IMG/VR virus record: IMGVR_UViG_3300032304_000956
Coordinates: 1-64,000 of that record
DNA length: 64,000 nt
Strand: one strand, 5' to 3'
Source of the DNA: a virus
Position numbers and translations under genes: made by a program. Of the stretch, positions 42,364 through 51,273 are shown in pieces. The notes beneath the pieces were generated by a model. That model searched no databases. It was not told where the DNA came from and saw nothing but the letters and a program-made list of their open reading frames with translations. The first letter of the stretch is position 1, and each line of letters begins with the position of its first letter.

Positions 42364-44409
42364 GTGGAATCAAATGTTGAAATATTACCTACTTTAAATC
42401 GAATTCTTGGTTTTTTACAAACCATGGAAGGTGATAAAGGTATGCCAAAACAAGATAAATTGGCAGAAACCAATATTATTAATTCATCGATTGGTAATAG
42501 AGAAGCTTCGAAAAATACATTATCATCTCAAGAAAAAAACAAAACTACTGAGTTTGCAAAAATATTCAGTGACGTATTTGTTGAAATACAAAATGCGAAA
42601 AAACCGGATGTTGCTGAGAAAACAATCGTAGGTAGTATTGCCAAATCACAAACCAAAGCAACCACACCGATATCTCAAAAGCCCAAAGAAGAAATGTCAT
42701 TACTGTCTGGTCTTGGAACTGGGTTGATGTTAATTGTTGGGGGCATAGCCGCTCTTGTGAGTGGTTTGATGAATGATGGTCCTTTTAGAGGAGCATTAAA
42801 AATTCTATCCAGAATAGGAATAGAAGGCGGGATAGCGATATTGAAAAGAGTCGTTTCAACTGTATTTACATTGCTTAAAGAATTACCTGAGAAACTTTTT
42901 GGAAAACTTGGAGGGAAGTTTACAAAATTTATAGGAGAATTTTCTGGTGGTTTGGGTGGTAAAGTTTTGGCCAAACTTGAAAAAGGATTTCTTGGAAAGA
43001 TGGCCGTTAAAGTGCTCAAACCGCTATCCAAGGTTTTAACAAAAATTCCACTTATTGGAACTCTTATATCATTAGGGTTTGCGTATATACGTTTTAAAGA
43101 CGGTGATATTGTCGGTGGTGTTATTGATACTGTAAGTGCTCTTGTTGGACTGTTGAGCTTAGTTCCCGGAGCAGCAGCATTTGTAATACCTATACAACTC
43201 GGTCTCGATGCGCTTAACGCTTTTCTCGATTATAAATCAGATCAAGGCGAAGGAAAGCCGAAACTTTCTAAATTGGATATATTGGGAGATATGGTTAAAT
43301 CGATTGGAAGTTTCTTGTGGGAAAACGCTAAAGATATTCCATTATTGGGAACATTTAAATATCTGGGAATGTCGTGGGATTCGTTTAAAAGTGGTAATCT
43401 TAATGAAGCTCTCAAATATCTCGCTTATGGTATAGTCGCTATCATACCGGGCGGCGGCTTGATAATACGAGGTATTGATACATTGATGGCTTATCTCAAT
43501 CCAGATGCCAAACCAGAAGAACCGAATCTTAATATAGCAGCTGCCGCTTCCTCCATATCATCATGGGCTAAGTCGATTGGCGATTGGATATGGTCAAACG
43601 GCGAAAAGATTCCAATTATTTCATCTTTTAAATATCTCTCAAAAGCTTGGGATTCATTTTCAAGTGGTGATATATTAAAGGGTCTTGAATACGTAGCACG
43701 TAGCATTCCGGGTATGGATATGCTTATACAAGGTTACAATATGTTGTCGTCTTTATTCTCAACTACTGAATCAACTGACACATCAATTGGAAATACTAAC
43801 ACTAACTGGATTGGTAAAGTTAAAGATTTTGTTCGTTCTAAAATGAAAGACTTACCAATGGTTTTAAGAAAGCCGTTGGAGTGGCTGGGTATTGTGTCTG
43901 AGGACGCCGCCTCTTCCATGCAAACATCGACAATGGTATCAAATTTAAAAGATTCTGTGAGTTCTGGTTTTGAGAAATCAAAAAACTTTTTCAAAAATGT
44001 TTGGAGCGGTATCTCCAACACTGTATCAACTAAGGTTGAACAAATAAAATCATTTGCATCTGGCACCTTAGATTCATTGAAGCCAGCTATCGAAGCACCT
44101 GTTAATAATGCACAAGCCATTCAAAACGGTAATGATAAGGTCGGTCAAAGAATGGCAAACATATCTTCTGTTCAAACTGAACGTTTGGGCTTAATGATAT
44201 CTTTGTCTCAAAAGCACTTAACCGCATTGAATAATCTTATTACAATAGGTAATATGAGCTTGAATGAGCTTAAGAGAATGAACTCCTCTGCACAAACAGC
44301 GGCTATTCCAAATATACCTCAAATAAATCCAATGCCAACAAAAGACATAATTGAATTTGATGATAATCGAGATGGTTATTTCACAAGTGTGTATAGATTG
44401 GGTGCCTAA
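42364..44409 (+). CDS. Tape-measure-like protein (gp29-like)
   Basis: 681 aa from GTG 42364. The N-terminus is polar and helical. Residues about 115-320 hold repeated hydrophobic segments (LSGLGTGLMLIVGGIAALVSG, LIGTLISLGFAYIRF, VVGLLSLVPGAAAFVIP-like), and an internal repeat is built on GDxxKGLEY / NLNEALKYLAYGI. The C-terminus is helical (TERLGLMISLSQKHLTALNN). This is the composition of a tape measure: long helix plus membrane-active segments. T4 gp29 is 590 aa. Confidence 0.65.
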   Translation: MESNVEILPTLNRILGFLQTMEGDKGMPKQDKLAETNIINSSIGNREASKNTLSSQEKNKTTEFAKIFSDVFVEIQNAKKPDVAEKTIVGSIAKSQTKATTPISQKPKEEMSLLSGLGTGLMLIVGGIAALVSGLMNDGPFRGALKILSRIGIEGGIAILKRVVSTVFTLLKELPEKLFGKLGGKFTKFIGEFSGGLGGKVLAKLEKGFLGKMAVKVLKPLSKVLTKIPLIGTLISLGFAYIRFKDGDIVGGVIDTVSALVGLLSLVPGAAAFVIPIQLGLDALNAFLDYKSDQGEGKPKLSKLDILGDMVKSIGSFLWENAKDIPLLGTFKYLGMSWDSFKSGNLNEALKYLAYGIVAIIPGGGLIIRGIDTLMAYLNPDAKPEEPNLNIAAAASSISSWAKSIGDWIWSNGEKIPIISSFKYLSKAWDSFSSGDILKGLEYVARSIPGMDMLIQGYNMLSSLFSTTESTDTSIGNTNTNWIGKVKDFVRSKMKDLPMVLRKPLEWLGIVSEDAASSMQTSTMVSNLKDSVSSGFEKSKNFFKNVWSGISNTVSTKVEQIKSFASGTLDSLKPAIEAPVNNAQAIQNGNDKVGQRMANISSVQTERLGLMISLSQKHLTALNNLITIGNMSLNELKRMNSSAQTAAIPNIPQINPMPTKDIIEFDDNRDGYFTSVYRLGA

Positions 44410-44412
44410 ATA
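44406..44412 (+). promoter_or_regulatory. Late promoter CTAAATA
   Basis: 5 nt before ATG 44418; overlaps the previous stop. Confidence 0.55.
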
Positions 44413-44417
44413 TTAAC

Positions 44418-45314
44418 ATGGCTTACGATATTATCAATGATTATGACTGGACAAGTATGCCAAAGGGCTCCCCTTTGCGTTATAATACTCCGCAGTTATT
44501 TGTTAAAGCGTATGATTTGGATAAAAATCTAACTATTAACAGGTTTAGAAATTACGTTACGGTAGTAACAGAACAAGATCCGTTGAAATTTTATGATAAG
44601 CTGTATAGTGATGCCACAACAGCAACAAATGATTATTACTTATTTCCATTTTTCGGAGATAATATAAGAAGCTTTACCAATTCATTTGGTGATACTTTTA
44701 AAAATGGTTTTGGAGGAAGCGGTGGTGTAGGAGAAGCATTAGATGCTGGAATACAATCACTTGGAGGAACCGCTGTAGATTTAGCTCAAACGGCAGCTGC
44801 TGGTGCTGGAATGTTGGGATCTTTTATAAAAAATAGTGGATACGATTTCGCCTCTATTGGATCTACTTTATCAAAATTAGATGGGGATGGCAATGCTGGA
44901 TCATATATTGAAACTCCTAAATTTTATGACTTTACGTCAGCTTCTGAAGGTCCATTAGAAGTTAACTTCGTTCTTTCTAACACAATAAATGCTGATTCTG
45001 TAGAACTTAACTATAAATTCATCACAGAATTCATGAAGCATAATAGACCAACGAGAAAAACATCAGTTGCAATGACCCCACCTAGAATATATGAAGTTAC
45101 ATTAAAGGGCTGGCGTTACATGCGTTGGGCATATTGCAGCGCATTGTCTATTCAGTTCTTGGGAGCACGTAAAATGATTGGAGCTAAAATCGTTCCCGAA
45201 GGTTATGGCATTACCATGGCATTCACTCCACTCACAATCGAACCTTCCAACTTCATCGATTATCTATCAAATACAACTGGTGGTGGATTTGCTGGTGCCG
45301 CTCCTCAACAATAA
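44418..45314 (+). CDS. Baseplate-tube junction protein (gp48/gp54-like)
   Basis: 298 aa. A helical and Gly-rich centre (GGSGGVGEALDAGIQSLGGT) separates the N-terminal part (LRYNTPQLFVKAYDLDKNLT) from a conserved C-terminal tube-like domain: PLEVNFVLSNTINADSVELNY, TPPRIYEVTLKGWRYMRWAYC and GYGITMAFTPLTIEPSN. This is how T4 gp48/gp54, the tube initiators on the baseplate, are built. The order next to gp53 supports it. Confidence 0.55.
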   Translation: MAYDIINDYDWTSMPKGSPLRYNTPQLFVKAYDLDKNLTINRFRNYVTVVTEQDPLKFYDKLYSDATTATNDYYLFPFFGDNIRSFTNSFGDTFKNGFGGSGGVGEALDAGIQSLGGTAVDLAQTAAAGAGMLGSFIKNSGYDFASIGSTLSKLDGDGNAGSYIETPKFYDFTSASEGPLEVNFVLSNTINADSVELNYKFITEFMKHNRPTRKTSVAMTPPRIYEVTLKGWRYMRWAYCSALSIQFLGARKMIGAKIVPEGYGITMAFTPLTIEPSNFIDYLSNTTGGGFAGAAPQQ

Positions 45315-45317
45315 ATA
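45311..45317 (+). promoter_or_regulatory. Late promoter ATAAATA
   Basis: 5 nt before ATG 45323; overlaps the previous stop. Confidence 0.5.
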
Positions 45318-45322
45318 ATATA

Positions 45323-45721
45323 ATGATCGACGTAGGACAATATAGGGACCAAATCTCAGCATTAGAAGCTTTGAATATCAAAAGCTATGAACGTATTTTC
45401 AAAGTGTTTACCCAATCACTCGATGATAAGGATTTCTACACATACAATACATTGAAGAAGATTGATTTTCCAGTAATTGATAGCGATTACCTCGGATTTT
45501 ACGATGTCAAAACTCGTATGGCGCTAACCACGATATCATACAAAATTTATGGCGATATTCAAAGTTGGTGGATACTTTATCTCCTAAATAAAGATAAGTT
45601 TGACGGAGCCCCATTTTATGTAAATGGGGGAGTTCAATTGTCTTACATCGATCCCGGTGTCACCACATTGATTTATTCTGATATAACCAATTCTACTATT
45701 TTCGGAGGACGACATTATTAA
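45323..45721 (+). CDS. Baseplate wedge protein, gp53-like
   Basis: 132 aa. The LysM-like segment TRMALTTISYKIYGDIQSWW, then ILYLLNKDKFDGAPFYVNGG is the hallmark of gp53 (T4 gp53 is 196 aa). It should clamp wedges into the baseplate ring with the gp6 and gp25 homologues. The stop shares one base with the next ATG (TTAATG). Confidence 0.75.
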   Translation: MIDVGQYRDQISALEALNIKSYERIFKVFTQSLDDKDFYTYNTLKKIDFPVIDSDYLGFYDVKTRMALTTISYKIYGDIQSWWILYLLNKDKFDGAPFYVNGGVQLSYIDPGVTTLIYSDITNSTIFGGRHY

Positions 45722-47121
45722 TGGAAACATTTAAAATAAATGGACTTGATTATGAATGTGAATTTAAACTTAAAAATGCCGATGGCTTAGAAGTTGAATT
45801 CACAAAATCAGCTATTCGAGGAATGACATTAGTTGATAACTTTTTCGAACCATTCGAAAGTGGCACCATAAGTATTGCAAATCCATATGACTTCATAGAA
45901 AACGATAAGTTTTTCTTAAGAGGTGATGGTAGAGATCGTATTAGAATTTACTTCAAATTGAAGACAGATCCAGATGAACGTAAATACGACAACACGTTTG
46001 CTATTATAGATGAGTCGAATCATGGCAATCCAGTTACTCGGTCTTCAAATATTAAAACTTTTAAGTTGGTAGATGAAAAAGCTATACCATTTATGGAACA
46101 AATTCCATACAATAAAAAATACGAAGGTAAAGTCGGTGATTTAATTAAAGAATTGTTTGTGGAGTTATTGGGTGGTAGTTATGTAAATTCTGGAAAATGG
46201 GAATCTGGTGATTTCACTTTAACTTATATACCTCCTGTAAACTGGAGATATCTCGATCTTCTTTATCATTTCTTGCGTATCTTTTACATGAAGTCCGGGG
46301 ACATTCATACAAAAGCATTTATAAATTACGATCATATCACCAAACAATTCTCGTTCACTTCTCTTACAAAAATATTCCAAGACAATCAAAAACCAGAAAA
46401 TCTACTGGACGCATTTGCCTTGGGCGATTTGTCGTATGGAGGCGCTGATACAAATAACCCAAACAACCCCCCTACTGGTGGTGAAGTTAATAGGAACAAG
46501 CCTGACCCCACCTCTAATATCAGTTATTCAACTCCTTTTTACTCAGTAACCAATGAATTCTTTGTTAGTCGATTGGTGCATGGATACGATCCAATTTCAG
46601 GAGAACAAAAAATTAAAAAAGTTGATATCTATAAATTGAAACCGAAATGGAAAACTCAATTTGTTGATGTGTTTAGATCTCTCGGAGGTGAAGTGTTGCC
46701 ATTCCTTGTTTTAAACGAGAGTAATAAGAAGAAATTCGTGCATTTCAGACTTCCATATCCTATCGAAGATAGTGTTAAATTAGTAGAAGCTGAAATGACA
46801 TCAGCGTTGGTATTTTATAATCTACAATCAACATTTAGCAATATCGGAGACTCTAAGCGAACTAGCGGAAAATTTATGGACATCTATTCTACTAGAGGCG
46901 CTGAGATATTTAGAAGTGATGAAAAATTATTAGGCCGATGGTTTGTGAGCGAACTTCGCCACGTTTTTGTAGGAGATCTTTATCAAAATCAAATGATGTG
47001 TTGTAAAACGTATGTTGGTCCGACCGCAACAAAGAGTAAAAATATATTGAAATTGAATTTAGAAAGAAATAAAGAGCTTGATACCAGAAAACAAAATTTG
47101 TATTCTGATACTGTGATATAA
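45721..47121 (+). CDS. Baseplate hub protein (gp27/gpD-like)
   Basis: 466 aa. The N-terminal barrel (LEVEFTKSAIRGMTLVDNFFEPFESGTI-type start, then FLRGDGRDRIRIYFKLK) and IPYNKKYEGKVGDLIKELFVELLGG resemble hub/late-control-D proteins that seat the spike below the tube. An insertion rich in Asn/Pro/Gly (GGADTNNPNNPPTGG) separates two domains, and the C-terminal half (RGAEIFRSDEKLLGRWFVSEL) ends the barrel. It is placed with gp53 as expected for a hub. No lysozyme or spike domain is seen. Confidence 0.6.
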   Translation: METFKINGLDYECEFKLKNADGLEVEFTKSAIRGMTLVDNFFEPFESGTISIANPYDFIENDKFFLRGDGRDRIRIYFKLKTDPDERKYDNTFAIIDESNHGNPVTRSSNIKTFKLVDEKAIPFMEQIPYNKKYEGKVGDLIKELFVELLGGSYVNSGKWESGDFTLTYIPPVNWRYLDLLYHFLRIFYMKSGDIHTKAFINYDHITKQFSFTSLTKIFQDNQKPENLLDAFALGDLSYGGADTNNPNNPPTGGEVNRNKPDPTSNISYSTPFYSVTNEFFVSRLVHGYDPISGEQKIKKVDIYKLKPKWKTQFVDVFRSLGGEVLPFLVLNESNKKKFVHFRLPYPIEDSVKLVEAEMTSALVFYNLQSTFSNIGDSKRTSGKFMDIYSTRGAEIFRSDEKLLGRWFVSELRHVFVGDLYQNQMMCCKTYVGPTATKSKNILKLNLERNKELDTRKQNLYSDTVI

Positions 47122-47129
47122 TTAATAAT

Positions 47130-48086
47130 ATGCGTAATCAAATAGAACTTCTAAGAACTGTGTTATTCACAAAGGATGATTTATCCAATGTGGAGAACTT
47201 AAACGTTCTTGCCAATTTCTCAGACAAAGAGATTGAATTCATGGAAGAGTTCAAAAAGGTATTTGAACTTGGGTTAAATCAATTGGAAAAATTCATCAAT
47301 AAATTAAACGATGAAGGTTCTCAATTAGACGAATACAGTATCAAATACTATGTATCCCAATTGTTGGCATCTCCATTGGCATCACATGCTGCTACTCTAG
47401 GTGAAGGTAAAAATTATTTCATTCAAACTCCTAGCTGTATGGGAAGCTGTGGTAATGTTCAGTTTGGATGCAGCAGCACCCCAATTACTCCAAAAGCCAA
47501 TGTTCCAAATGGCACATCAAATGATATTCAGAATAAACTGCCTCCATTTCTTAAAACTCTTATTAAGAACTCTGTGAGTCAGAGCGAAGAAGTTTTTAGA
47601 AGCGGTATGAGTGGTAGCATTTTTGCTGACAATACTTTACCTCTTGTAGACAAGAATCCTCAAGGTAGATATAATTCAGAATCGAGCGGTAGTTGGCTCA
47701 ATACAGCACACGGTTCGTATTGTGTTAAAGATACAGGCACAGCAGCCGTTTTAAACGCATCAAGTTCAAATATTTTTAATCAAGTATCCAATTACTTAAA
47801 CTCTGAGAATTATAGACTTTTTGTAGACAACAAGACCTATAATCCATTTGACATTAACAGTAACACTTCAAATTCTAAGAACTATGAAATCAATAAAAAA
47901 TACACTAACGAGAGCGGAGCCACAGAAACCCTTACATGCGACCTTTTTGGAAATGTCATTGATTCGTTTGATCAACGAAGTAAGTCTTTCAAGGTGGATG
48001 GTGTTGATAAGAATGTTGAATACTATCTGAACAGCAACCAAGGACAGCTTGGCGCAAAACCGTCAAATGTCAATAACGTCGTCTGA
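47130..48086 (+). CDS. Hypothetical baseplate/tail protein, 318 aa
   Basis: The N-terminal 90 residues are helical (SDKEIEFMEEFKKVFELGLNQ). A Cys-rich turn (SCMGSCGNVQFGCSS) follows, then Ser/Asn-rich low-complexity sequence and a short C-terminal domain. Unrecognised. It follows the hub gene by 8 nt without a good late promoter, so it is probably on the same transcript and may be a spike or hub accessory protein. It ends in a 24-nt convergent overlap with the next gene. Confidence 0.55.
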   Translation: MRNQIELLRTVLFTKDDLSNVENLNVLANFSDKEIEFMEEFKKVFELGLNQLEKFINKLNDEGSQLDEYSIKYYVSQLLASPLASHAATLGEGKNYFIQTPSCMGSCGNVQFGCSSTPITPKANVPNGTSNDIQNKLPPFLKTLIKNSVSQSEEVFRSGMSGSIFADNTLPLVDKNPQGRYNSESSGSWLNTAHGSYCVKDTGTAAVLNASSSNIFNQVSNYLNSENYRLFVDNKTYNPFDINSNTSNSKNYEINKKYTNESGATETLTCDLFGNVIDSFDQRSKSFKVDGVDKNVEYYLNSNQGQLGAKPSNVNNVV

Positions 48087-48569
48087 TGGTTTTGCATCTT
48101 TTGGCTGCTTATCAGCCAATTTTTGCTGAATCATGATTTTGAAAAGTTCCTCACGGCTCATTGTAATGCGATGATTTTCTTCGCGTTCTTGAGTTTCTTT
48201 CTTGCTTTCAATGTCCATCTCTTTGATCTTGATCGCAGTTTGATTTTTATTGTCAGCGATGTTTCTTTTCTGCAATACTTCAAGGTTTCCTTGGAATGAT
48301 TTAGCAAGCTCTGCAAGGGCTACAACCTGCTTGTCGTCTCCTGTTTGGCGAACTATTTCTGTCTGACTCTTAAGAGCGTCAGCAAGCTCTATGACCGCAA
48401 TGGAGCCGTATTTAAGCACAAACGCATCAACCTGTTCTGGAGTGAGTTCAGGATATTCACGTTCTACATTTTTCAAGCTTTTTGTTTGATTTTTGAGTTG
48501 GTTGATGATGTCATTGGCAACGTCGTCAAGTTCCGCATCTAAATCGTCATCGTCTGCAAAGTATTCCAT
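48063..48569 (-). CDS. Helical protein, possible small terminase (gp16-like)
   Basis: 168 aa from ATG 48569, set by the late promoter. Acidic N-terminus, a short globular part (PELTPEQVDAFVLKYGSIAVIEL), then long coiled-coil helices (AIKIKEMDIESKKETQEREE) and a final helix (REELFKIMIQQKL). This resembles the coiled-coil architecture of T4-like small terminases. It is 15 kb from, and on the opposite strand to, the large subunit, so the call is tentative. Confidence 0.45.
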   Translation of the reverse strand: MEYFADDDDLDAELDDVANDIINQLKNQTKSLKNVEREYPELTPEQVDAFVLKYGSIAVIELADALKSQTEIVRQTGDDKQVVALAELAKSFQGNLEVLQKRNIADNKNQTAIKIKEMDIESKKETQEREENHRITMSREELFKIMIQQKLADKQPKDAKPSDDVIDI

Positions 48570-48574
48570 AGTGT

Positions 48575-48581
48575 TATTTAA
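48575..48581 (-). promoter_or_regulatory. Late promoter TTAAATA
   Basis: 5 nt before ATG 48569. Confidence 0.5.
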
Positions 48582-48596
48582 CCACAGAAAAAGGAT

Positions 48597-48624
48597 TTGA
48601 CAAGTGAGCATTTGGTGCTAAATG
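48597..48624 (+). promoter_or_regulatory. Promoter before rmlB (TTGACA-N16-TAAATG)
   Basis: A sigma70-like -35 TTGACA at 48597 and -10 TAAATG at 48619. The -10 (as CTAAATG) again ends 5 nt before ATG 48630. Confidence 0.55.
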
Positions 48625-48629
48625 TAGGT

Positions 48630-49619
48630 ATGCTCAATCTGAATCACAAAAACATATTAATTACTGGAGGTAATGGATTTATTGGAAGTAATTTTATAGA
48701 ATATATTAATAAACATTATACTTATGTTAATATTATAAATATAGATAAACAAGGAGTGGGATGGAGAGAAATAAGGTCTATTAAGTTTATTAATCATAAT
48801 ACTTATACTGAAATAGTTCGTAGTGTATGTGATATTGATAATATTGGGGGATATATAGATACTATTGATTATGATTATGTATTCCATTTTGCAGCAGAAT
48901 CTCATGTAGATAGATCTATTACCAATCCATCATCCTTTGTATACAATAATTCTTATGGGACTGCTGTATTATTGGAATATCTATTAAAGAAAAAGTCTAA
49001 CGCTAGAATTATCTGTATTTCTACAGATGAAGTGTATGGCCATTTACACTTAGATGATCCTGCATTTACAGAGGATACTCCTCTCAATCCAAGAAGTCCA
49101 TATTCTTCTTCTAAAGCTGCTAGTGATTTAATTGCATTGTCATTCCAAAGCACATTTGGTATAGATATTATTGTTACTCGTTGTTGTAATAATTTTGGAC
49201 CGCATCAGAATGATGAGAAATTCATTCCTACCATTATTAAGAATGTTGTAAATGGTAAGAAGATTCCTGTTTATGGTCAAGGCACCAATATTAGAGAGTG
49301 GATTCACGTTGATGACCACAATAAGAGTATTCTTGAAATTGCTGAAAGTGGCGAATCTGGTAAAGTATACAACATTGGCAGCGGTGTGGAAAAAACAAAT
49401 TTGGAATTGATTCGAGAAATCATTGACATTCTGCATCCAGATGCTACGGTCGATTCAAATTCATTCATCGAATTCGTAGAAGATCGTAAAGGTCATGATT
49501 TTCGCTATGCTATTGATACAGTAAATTACACCAGAGCATTTGAACCAATGGACTTCAGCTATGCTTTAAAGGCGACCGTTGAATTCTACAAAAACAAATT
49601 CACCCCTAGCACATCATGA
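48630..49619 (+). CDS. rmlB: dTDP-glucose 4,6-dehydratase (RmlB)
   Basis: 329 aa from ATG 48630 (an ATG at 48597 overlaps the -35). NILITGGNGFIGSNFIEYI is the NAD-binding GxxGxxG. FHFAAESHVDRSI, ISTDEVYG and SPYSSSKAASD (catalytic Tyr-x3-Lys) are diagnostic for RmlB, as is GPHQNDEKFIPTII. It converts dTDP-glucose to dTDP-4-keto-6-deoxyglucose, the step between the RmlA and RmlD-like enzymes found 20 kb away. The first half is more AT-rich than the second. The stop overlaps the next small gene. Confidence 0.94.
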   Translation: MLNLNHKNILITGGNGFIGSNFIEYINKHYTYVNIINIDKQGVGWREIRSIKFINHNTYTEIVRSVCDIDNIGGYIDTIDYDYVFHFAAESHVDRSITNPSSFVYNNSYGTAVLLEYLLKKKSNARIICISTDEVYGHLHLDDPAFTEDTPLNPRSPYSSSKAASDLIALSFQSTFGIDIIVTRCCNNFGPHQNDEKFIPTIIKNVVNGKKIPVYGQGTNIREWIHVDDHNKSILEIAESGESGKVYNIGSGVEKTNLELIREIIDILHPDATVDSNSFIEFVEDRKGHDFRYAIDTVNYTRAFEPMDFSYALKATVEFYKNKFTPSTS

Positions 49620-49762
49620 CAGCAACAGAAGAATCCAAATTGATCGATTACATCGAAACCACGATCAATGAATTTAAAAAGATCGCAATCGTTGAGATCG
49701 AAGATTACGATGACGTTGTTTATAAAATTAAAATCGCTGTAGAAAACTATAAAAAAATATGA
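49616..49762 (+). CDS. Small helical protein, 48 aa
   Basis: ATG overlaps the rmlB stop (ATGA), and its own stop overlaps the next start (ATGA), a chain of coupled genes. Sequence TATEESKLIDYIETTINEFK, then acidic helix and KIAVENYKKI. Unrecognised, but the coupling and codon use make it credible. Confidence 0.55.
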   Translation: MTATEESKLIDYIETTINEFKKIAIVEIEDYDDVVYKIKIAVENYKKI

Positions 49763-50019
49763 GCAGGAATGATATTACAGGAGATGAAATCAAGTCCAAG
49801 GTGGCGTCCAACGAATACAGAACCAATTATGACAATATCTTTAAAAAGCAAAACGCTTTTAAATGGCTGGCGGAAATCTACGGCGAAACAGCGGAATTTG
49901 TGGATACCAAAGGTTGGTATATTGACAATACCGATCTTGTGTGTAAAATCACCAAATCTGAATTTGAACGTCGCTGTGACAACAGCCAAATCCAATTCAA
50001 TATGGATTACGATCAATAA
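49759..50019 (+). CDS. Hypothetical protein, 86 aa
   Basis: Helical N-terminus (DEIKSKVASNEYRTNYDNIF) and a small beta C-terminus (YIDNTDLVCKITKSEFERRC). Unrecognised. Translationally coupled with the preceding gene; the next gene is preceded by an AAACACTG box. Confidence 0.55.
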   Translation: MSRNDITGDEIKSKVASNEYRTNYDNIFKKQNAFKWLAEIYGETAEFVDTKGWYIDNTDLVCKITKSEFERRCDNSQIQFNMDYDQ

Positions 50020-50021
50020 TA

Positions 50022-50029
50022 AAACACTG
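50022..50029 (+). promoter_or_regulatory. AAACACTG box before ATG 50046
   Basis: Followed after 3 nt by TACTTT, and 16 nt before the start codon. Confidence 0.35.
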
Positions 50030-50045
50030 ACCTACTTTACGTTCC

Positions 50046-50483
50046 ATGGGCAAACTATTCGACAAACACAAAATCCTTCACGGGCTTCCGAAGGTCGGTC
50101 AAAAGATCAAGTTTCGAGAAGCTGCTAAGTTCGCGTTCATTCCACAAACCGCTCAAGCTGAGTTTAACTTGCTAGAGAAGGGTCAAGAATATACAGTTCG
50201 TGAAGTCGAACTGAACTCTTCAACCACTTACGTTTGGTTGGAAGAATTTCCCGATGATGGTCCAAGTGAAGTATTCTTCAACATGCATTCTTTTGAATGG
50301 GACGCACCTGAACTTGATCCTGAAGAGCTTATCGGTTTTTACGATAGCGATCTTGGTATTCTTAGATACAAGAGGCCAAATATTGGTATCGAAATTGACG
50401 GAGAACTTCGATATGAAGGAACGCCAACATACTCATTTGAGACGAAAGACTGTCGAATTATAAATGCTAAAATTAAAAATTGA
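50046..50483 (+). CDS. Hypothetical beta-rich protein, 145 aa
   Basis: PKVGQKIKFREAAKFAFIPQ and NLLEKGQEYTVREVELNSST suggest an SH3-like barrel; TYVWLEEFPDDGPSEVFFNM and GIEIDGELRYEGTPTYSFE follow. Acidic overall. Unrecognised; accessory gene of the early/middle type. Confidence 0.55.
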   Translation: MGKLFDKHKILHGLPKVGQKIKFREAAKFAFIPQTAQAEFNLLEKGQEYTVREVELNSSTTYVWLEEFPDDGPSEVFFNMHSFEWDAPELDPEELIGFYDSDLGILRYKRPNIGIEIDGELRYEGTPTYSFETKDCRIINAKIKN

Positions 50484-50521
50484 AAAGCATAAAAAGAATT
50501 TAGAGAATTTGGGCAAAGGCG

Positions 50522-50647
50522 ATGGGTCCGAAAGTAACTGATCATGATGGAGAAGCAGACATTGCTGCAATCATACGAACTGTGTTCTGGGTGGTTAACC
50601 TCATTACCTGCTTCTTTATTATCGCTAACACAATAAGACACTGGTAA
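50522..50647 (+). CDS. Small membrane protein, 41 aa
   Basis: MGPKVTDHDGEADIAAII leads into a single transmembrane helix (TVFWVVNLITCFFIIANTI) ending RHW. Fits between its neighbours with a 2-nt gap to the next gene. Likely inserted in the host inner membrane; function unknown. Confidence 0.55.
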   Translation: MGPKVTDHDGEADIAAIIRTVFWVVNLITCFFIIANTIRHW

Positions 50648-50649
50648 GC

Positions 50650-50862
50650 ATGAATACAATAGATGAACGAATCGTTGAGATTGAAAAATTGTTCCCTCAC
50701 GCCGAAGGAATTCATGGGACGACCATAACCCGAATTCTTACTCAAGACCGTGGACAAATTTGGTCTATTGGATTTGGCGCGATGTATCAACCGAAACGTT
50801 TTTTTGAAGGGTTGACAATCGAAGAAGCGTTGTATAATGCAGAGAAAGAATACTTCAATTAA
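50650..50862 (+). CDS. Hypothetical protein, 70 aa
   Basis: Sequence IVEIEKLFPHAEGIHGTTIT, then ILTQDRGQIWSIGFGAMYQP and an IEEALYNAEKEY helix: a compact alpha/beta fold. Unrecognised. Directly abuts the pth2-like gene. Confidence 0.55.
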   Translation: MNTIDERIVEIEKLFPHAEGIHGTTITRILTQDRGQIWSIGFGAMYQPKRFFEGLTIEEALYNAEKEYFN

Positions 50863-51273
50863 ATGGATACAAAACAAGTCATCGTAATGCGCAAAGATCT
50901 GAACATGCGCAAAGGAAAAATGATTGCGCAAGGCAGTCACGCCAGCATGGCATTCCTCACGAAAGGAATGTATTGGGCATCTGTGAATGATGGGTTCGAA
51001 TTTTCCACGGAGACAATTTACGATTGGCGAGAAGTAGAAGAAATCAATCACTGGCTTAACAATTCATTTCGTAAAATTTGTGTCTATGTGAACAGCGAAG
51101 AAGAACTTCGTGAATTACATCAGAAGGCACTTGACAATGGTTTGATCTCTCATATGATCACTGACAACGGAGCAACCGAATTCAATGGAGTTCCTACAAT
51201 GACATGCTGCGCAATCGGACCACATTTTTGTCATAAATTTGAAGGGTTGACTGATCATTTACCACTACTATAA
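50863..51273 (+). CDS. Peptidyl-tRNA hydrolase, PTH2 family
   Basis: A 136 aa protein. KQVIVMRKDLNMRKGKMIAQ, then GSHASMAFL is the PTH2 N-terminal signature with its catalytic Lys and His-containing region. NGATEFNGVPTMTCCAIGP is the conserved second half. It would release peptides from stalled peptidyl-tRNA, helping translation during infection, perhaps against tRNA-targeting defences. The 3' end borders a GIY-YIG gene, and a diverged copy of its last codons lies on the far side (52391-52429). Confidence 0.88.
   Translation: MDTKQVIVMRKDLNMRKGKMIAQGSHASMAFLTKGMYWASVNDGFEFSTETIYDWREVEEINHWLNNSFRKICVYVNSEEELRELHQKALDNGLISHMITDNGATEFNGVPTMTCCAIGPHFCHKFEGLTDHLPLL

Noticed and set aside
50464-50541. 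25-codon open frame overlapping the end of the 145 aa gene
   Set aside because: It overlaps both neighbours out of frame and shows no start signal. It cannot be excluded but is not supported.
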